In this document: piece after piece, positions 63,392 to 64,000 of the stretch
Position numbering within the stretch: position 1 is the stretch's first letter
Layout: each line of letters begins with the position of its first letter
DNA from: CAIWHR01 sp963781285
Lineage (GTDB): Bacteria > Pseudomonadota > Gammaproteobacteria > Burkholderiales > Casimicrobiaceae
Assembly (NCBI GenBank): GCA_963781285.1
Contig: CAWAFI010000019.1
Location: 124,001 to 188,000 of the forward strand
Length of the DNA: 64,000 nt
Reading direction: 5' to 3'
Translations under genes and position numbers: made by a program
The notes under the pieces: model-generated
What the model was told of the DNA's origin: nothing
Seen by the model: the letters and a program-made list of their open reading frames with translations, nothing else
Database searches by the model: none

Positions 63392-64000
63392 AGGCCGCTC
63401 GCGAAGCATTGTGTGGCGTCGGCGTGTTGCGCGCCAGCGACCCCATGCCGCCGTTCACGGTACGCATGAGCGGGAACCTCGTCTTTCTCGTGTATCCGCC
63501 CGGTCGCGCCTTTTATCTGGTCAAGGTCGGATTGCAGAGCGATCTGCGGCGCGAGTACGAGGGATTCTCGGCCGGGCATGCAGCGTTTCCCGACGGCGTA
63601 CCGAAGCCGTTGGCGCTCTCGCGGCATCGATCATTTTCCACGCTGGTGACGTCGGGTATTCCGTTCGCACCTCTCGGTCCCTTGTCCATGCAGGCGCCCT
63701 CACCGATTCTCGAGCGGGCCCTAGCGCACTACTTCTCCGTTGCGATGACCGCGTTCCAGGTGGATACCCGCATACCCCATTCGCAACGCATCAGAAGTGC
63801 TTTCGAATCACTCGCGGCGGAGGTTGCTCCCGATTCATGGGCCGGTTACGTCGACCACCTGGCCAGCCAGGTCGACCGTCTGACCGCGGTCCGCCAGCAC
63901 GGCGATTTTTACGCCAACAACCTGGGCTTGCATCGTGATGCCCTTGTCGTTCTGGACTGGGAAGATTTCGGGCTGGCGTGCTTGCCGGGCTACGACCTTG
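63385..64000 (+). CDS. phosphotransferase of the aminoglycoside/choline kinase fold (3' end outside window)
   Basis: The ATG at 63385 overlaps the previous stop, and the frame is open to the window edge (205 codons). Near the end HGDFYANNLGLH carries the catalytic HxDxxxxN pattern and LDWEDFG the metal-binding Asp. The N-lobe is short and poorly conserved (FYLVKVG could hold the ATP-binding Lys). Small-molecule or sugar kinase; substrate unknown. Confidence 0.8.
   Translation, partial: MLEAAREALCGVGVLRASDPMPPFTVRMSGNLVFLVYPPGRAFYLVKVGLQSDLRREYEGFSAGHAAFPDGVPKPLALSRHRSFSTLVTSGIPFAPLGPLSMQAPSPILERALAHYFSVAMTAFQVDTRIPHSQRIRSAFESLAAEVAPDSWAGYVDHLASQVDRLTAVRQHGDFYANNLGLHRDALVVLDWEDFGLACLPGYDL

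Overview
The window is high-GC DNA from what looks like a betaproteobacterium. The first 7 kb carry hflK-hflC-DUF2065-hisZ-purA, an arrangement familiar from that class, and most of the rest is an exosortase A (XrtA)/PEP-CTERM exopolysaccharide locus. No tRNA, rRNA, CRISPR array, integrase or intact insertion sequence was seen.

1-7.3 kb is housekeeping: hflK (5' end outside the window), hflC, DUF2065, hisZ, a 75-bp inverted-repeat element, purA, a phosphoribosyltransferase, a periplasmic amino-acid-type binding protein and aroE. 7.3-11.6 kb holds three exported proteins: two divergent PEP-CTERM substrates and a large Ig-repeat protein. Each has a -24/-12 (sigma-54 type) element just upstream of its start.

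12-34.8 kb, plus strand, is the core assembly locus: export lipoprotein (EpsE-like), chain-length regulator, tyrosine autokinase, outer-membrane barrel, XrtA-associated ATPase, UDP-GlcNAc 2-epimerase, deacetylase, FemAB-like protein, exosortase XrtA, glycosyltransferases alternating with two amidotransferases, an AlgD-like sugar-nucleotide dehydrogenase, a transglutaminase-like membrane protein, a second deacetylase and another glycosyltransferase. Many of these genes overlap stop-to-start. Five genes between 12.1 and 19.2 kb carry about a dozen frameshifts that leave conserved protein on both sides, most likely indel errors in the assembly.

35-47 kb, mostly minus strand, holds a glycosyltransferase, an O-antigen-ligase-like protein, a methyltransferase, a glutaminase-dead asparagine-synthetase homolog, a DNRLRE/polysaccharide-lyase-like protein, a deacetylase remnant, a TPR protein, and the XrtA-associated PLP decarboxylase and acyl-CoA ligase. 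47-54 kb is an accessory block: another asparagine-synthetase homolog without the nucleophile, then a plus-strand cassette of ACP, FkbH-like HAD protein, MaoC-SDR fusion and GNAT-like protein. It separates the decarboxylase/ligase pair from the XrtA-associated ACP and hydrolases. 54-62 kb, minus strand, is the most interesting part: an MBOAT-SGNH acyltransferase, a carrier protein, an adenylation enzyme whose binding-pocket residues read as an L-proline code, an acyl-CoA dehydrogenase, a second ACP and a two-domain hydrolase fusion. I read the first four as a module that makes pyrrolyl-2-carboxyl-carrier and transfers the acyl group onto the polysaccharide. The window ends with a methyltransferase-like gene and a truncated aminoglycoside/choline-kinase-fold gene.

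The initiating sugar transferase, flippase and PrsK/PrsR regulators usually linked to such loci are not in this window and must be encoded elsewhere.
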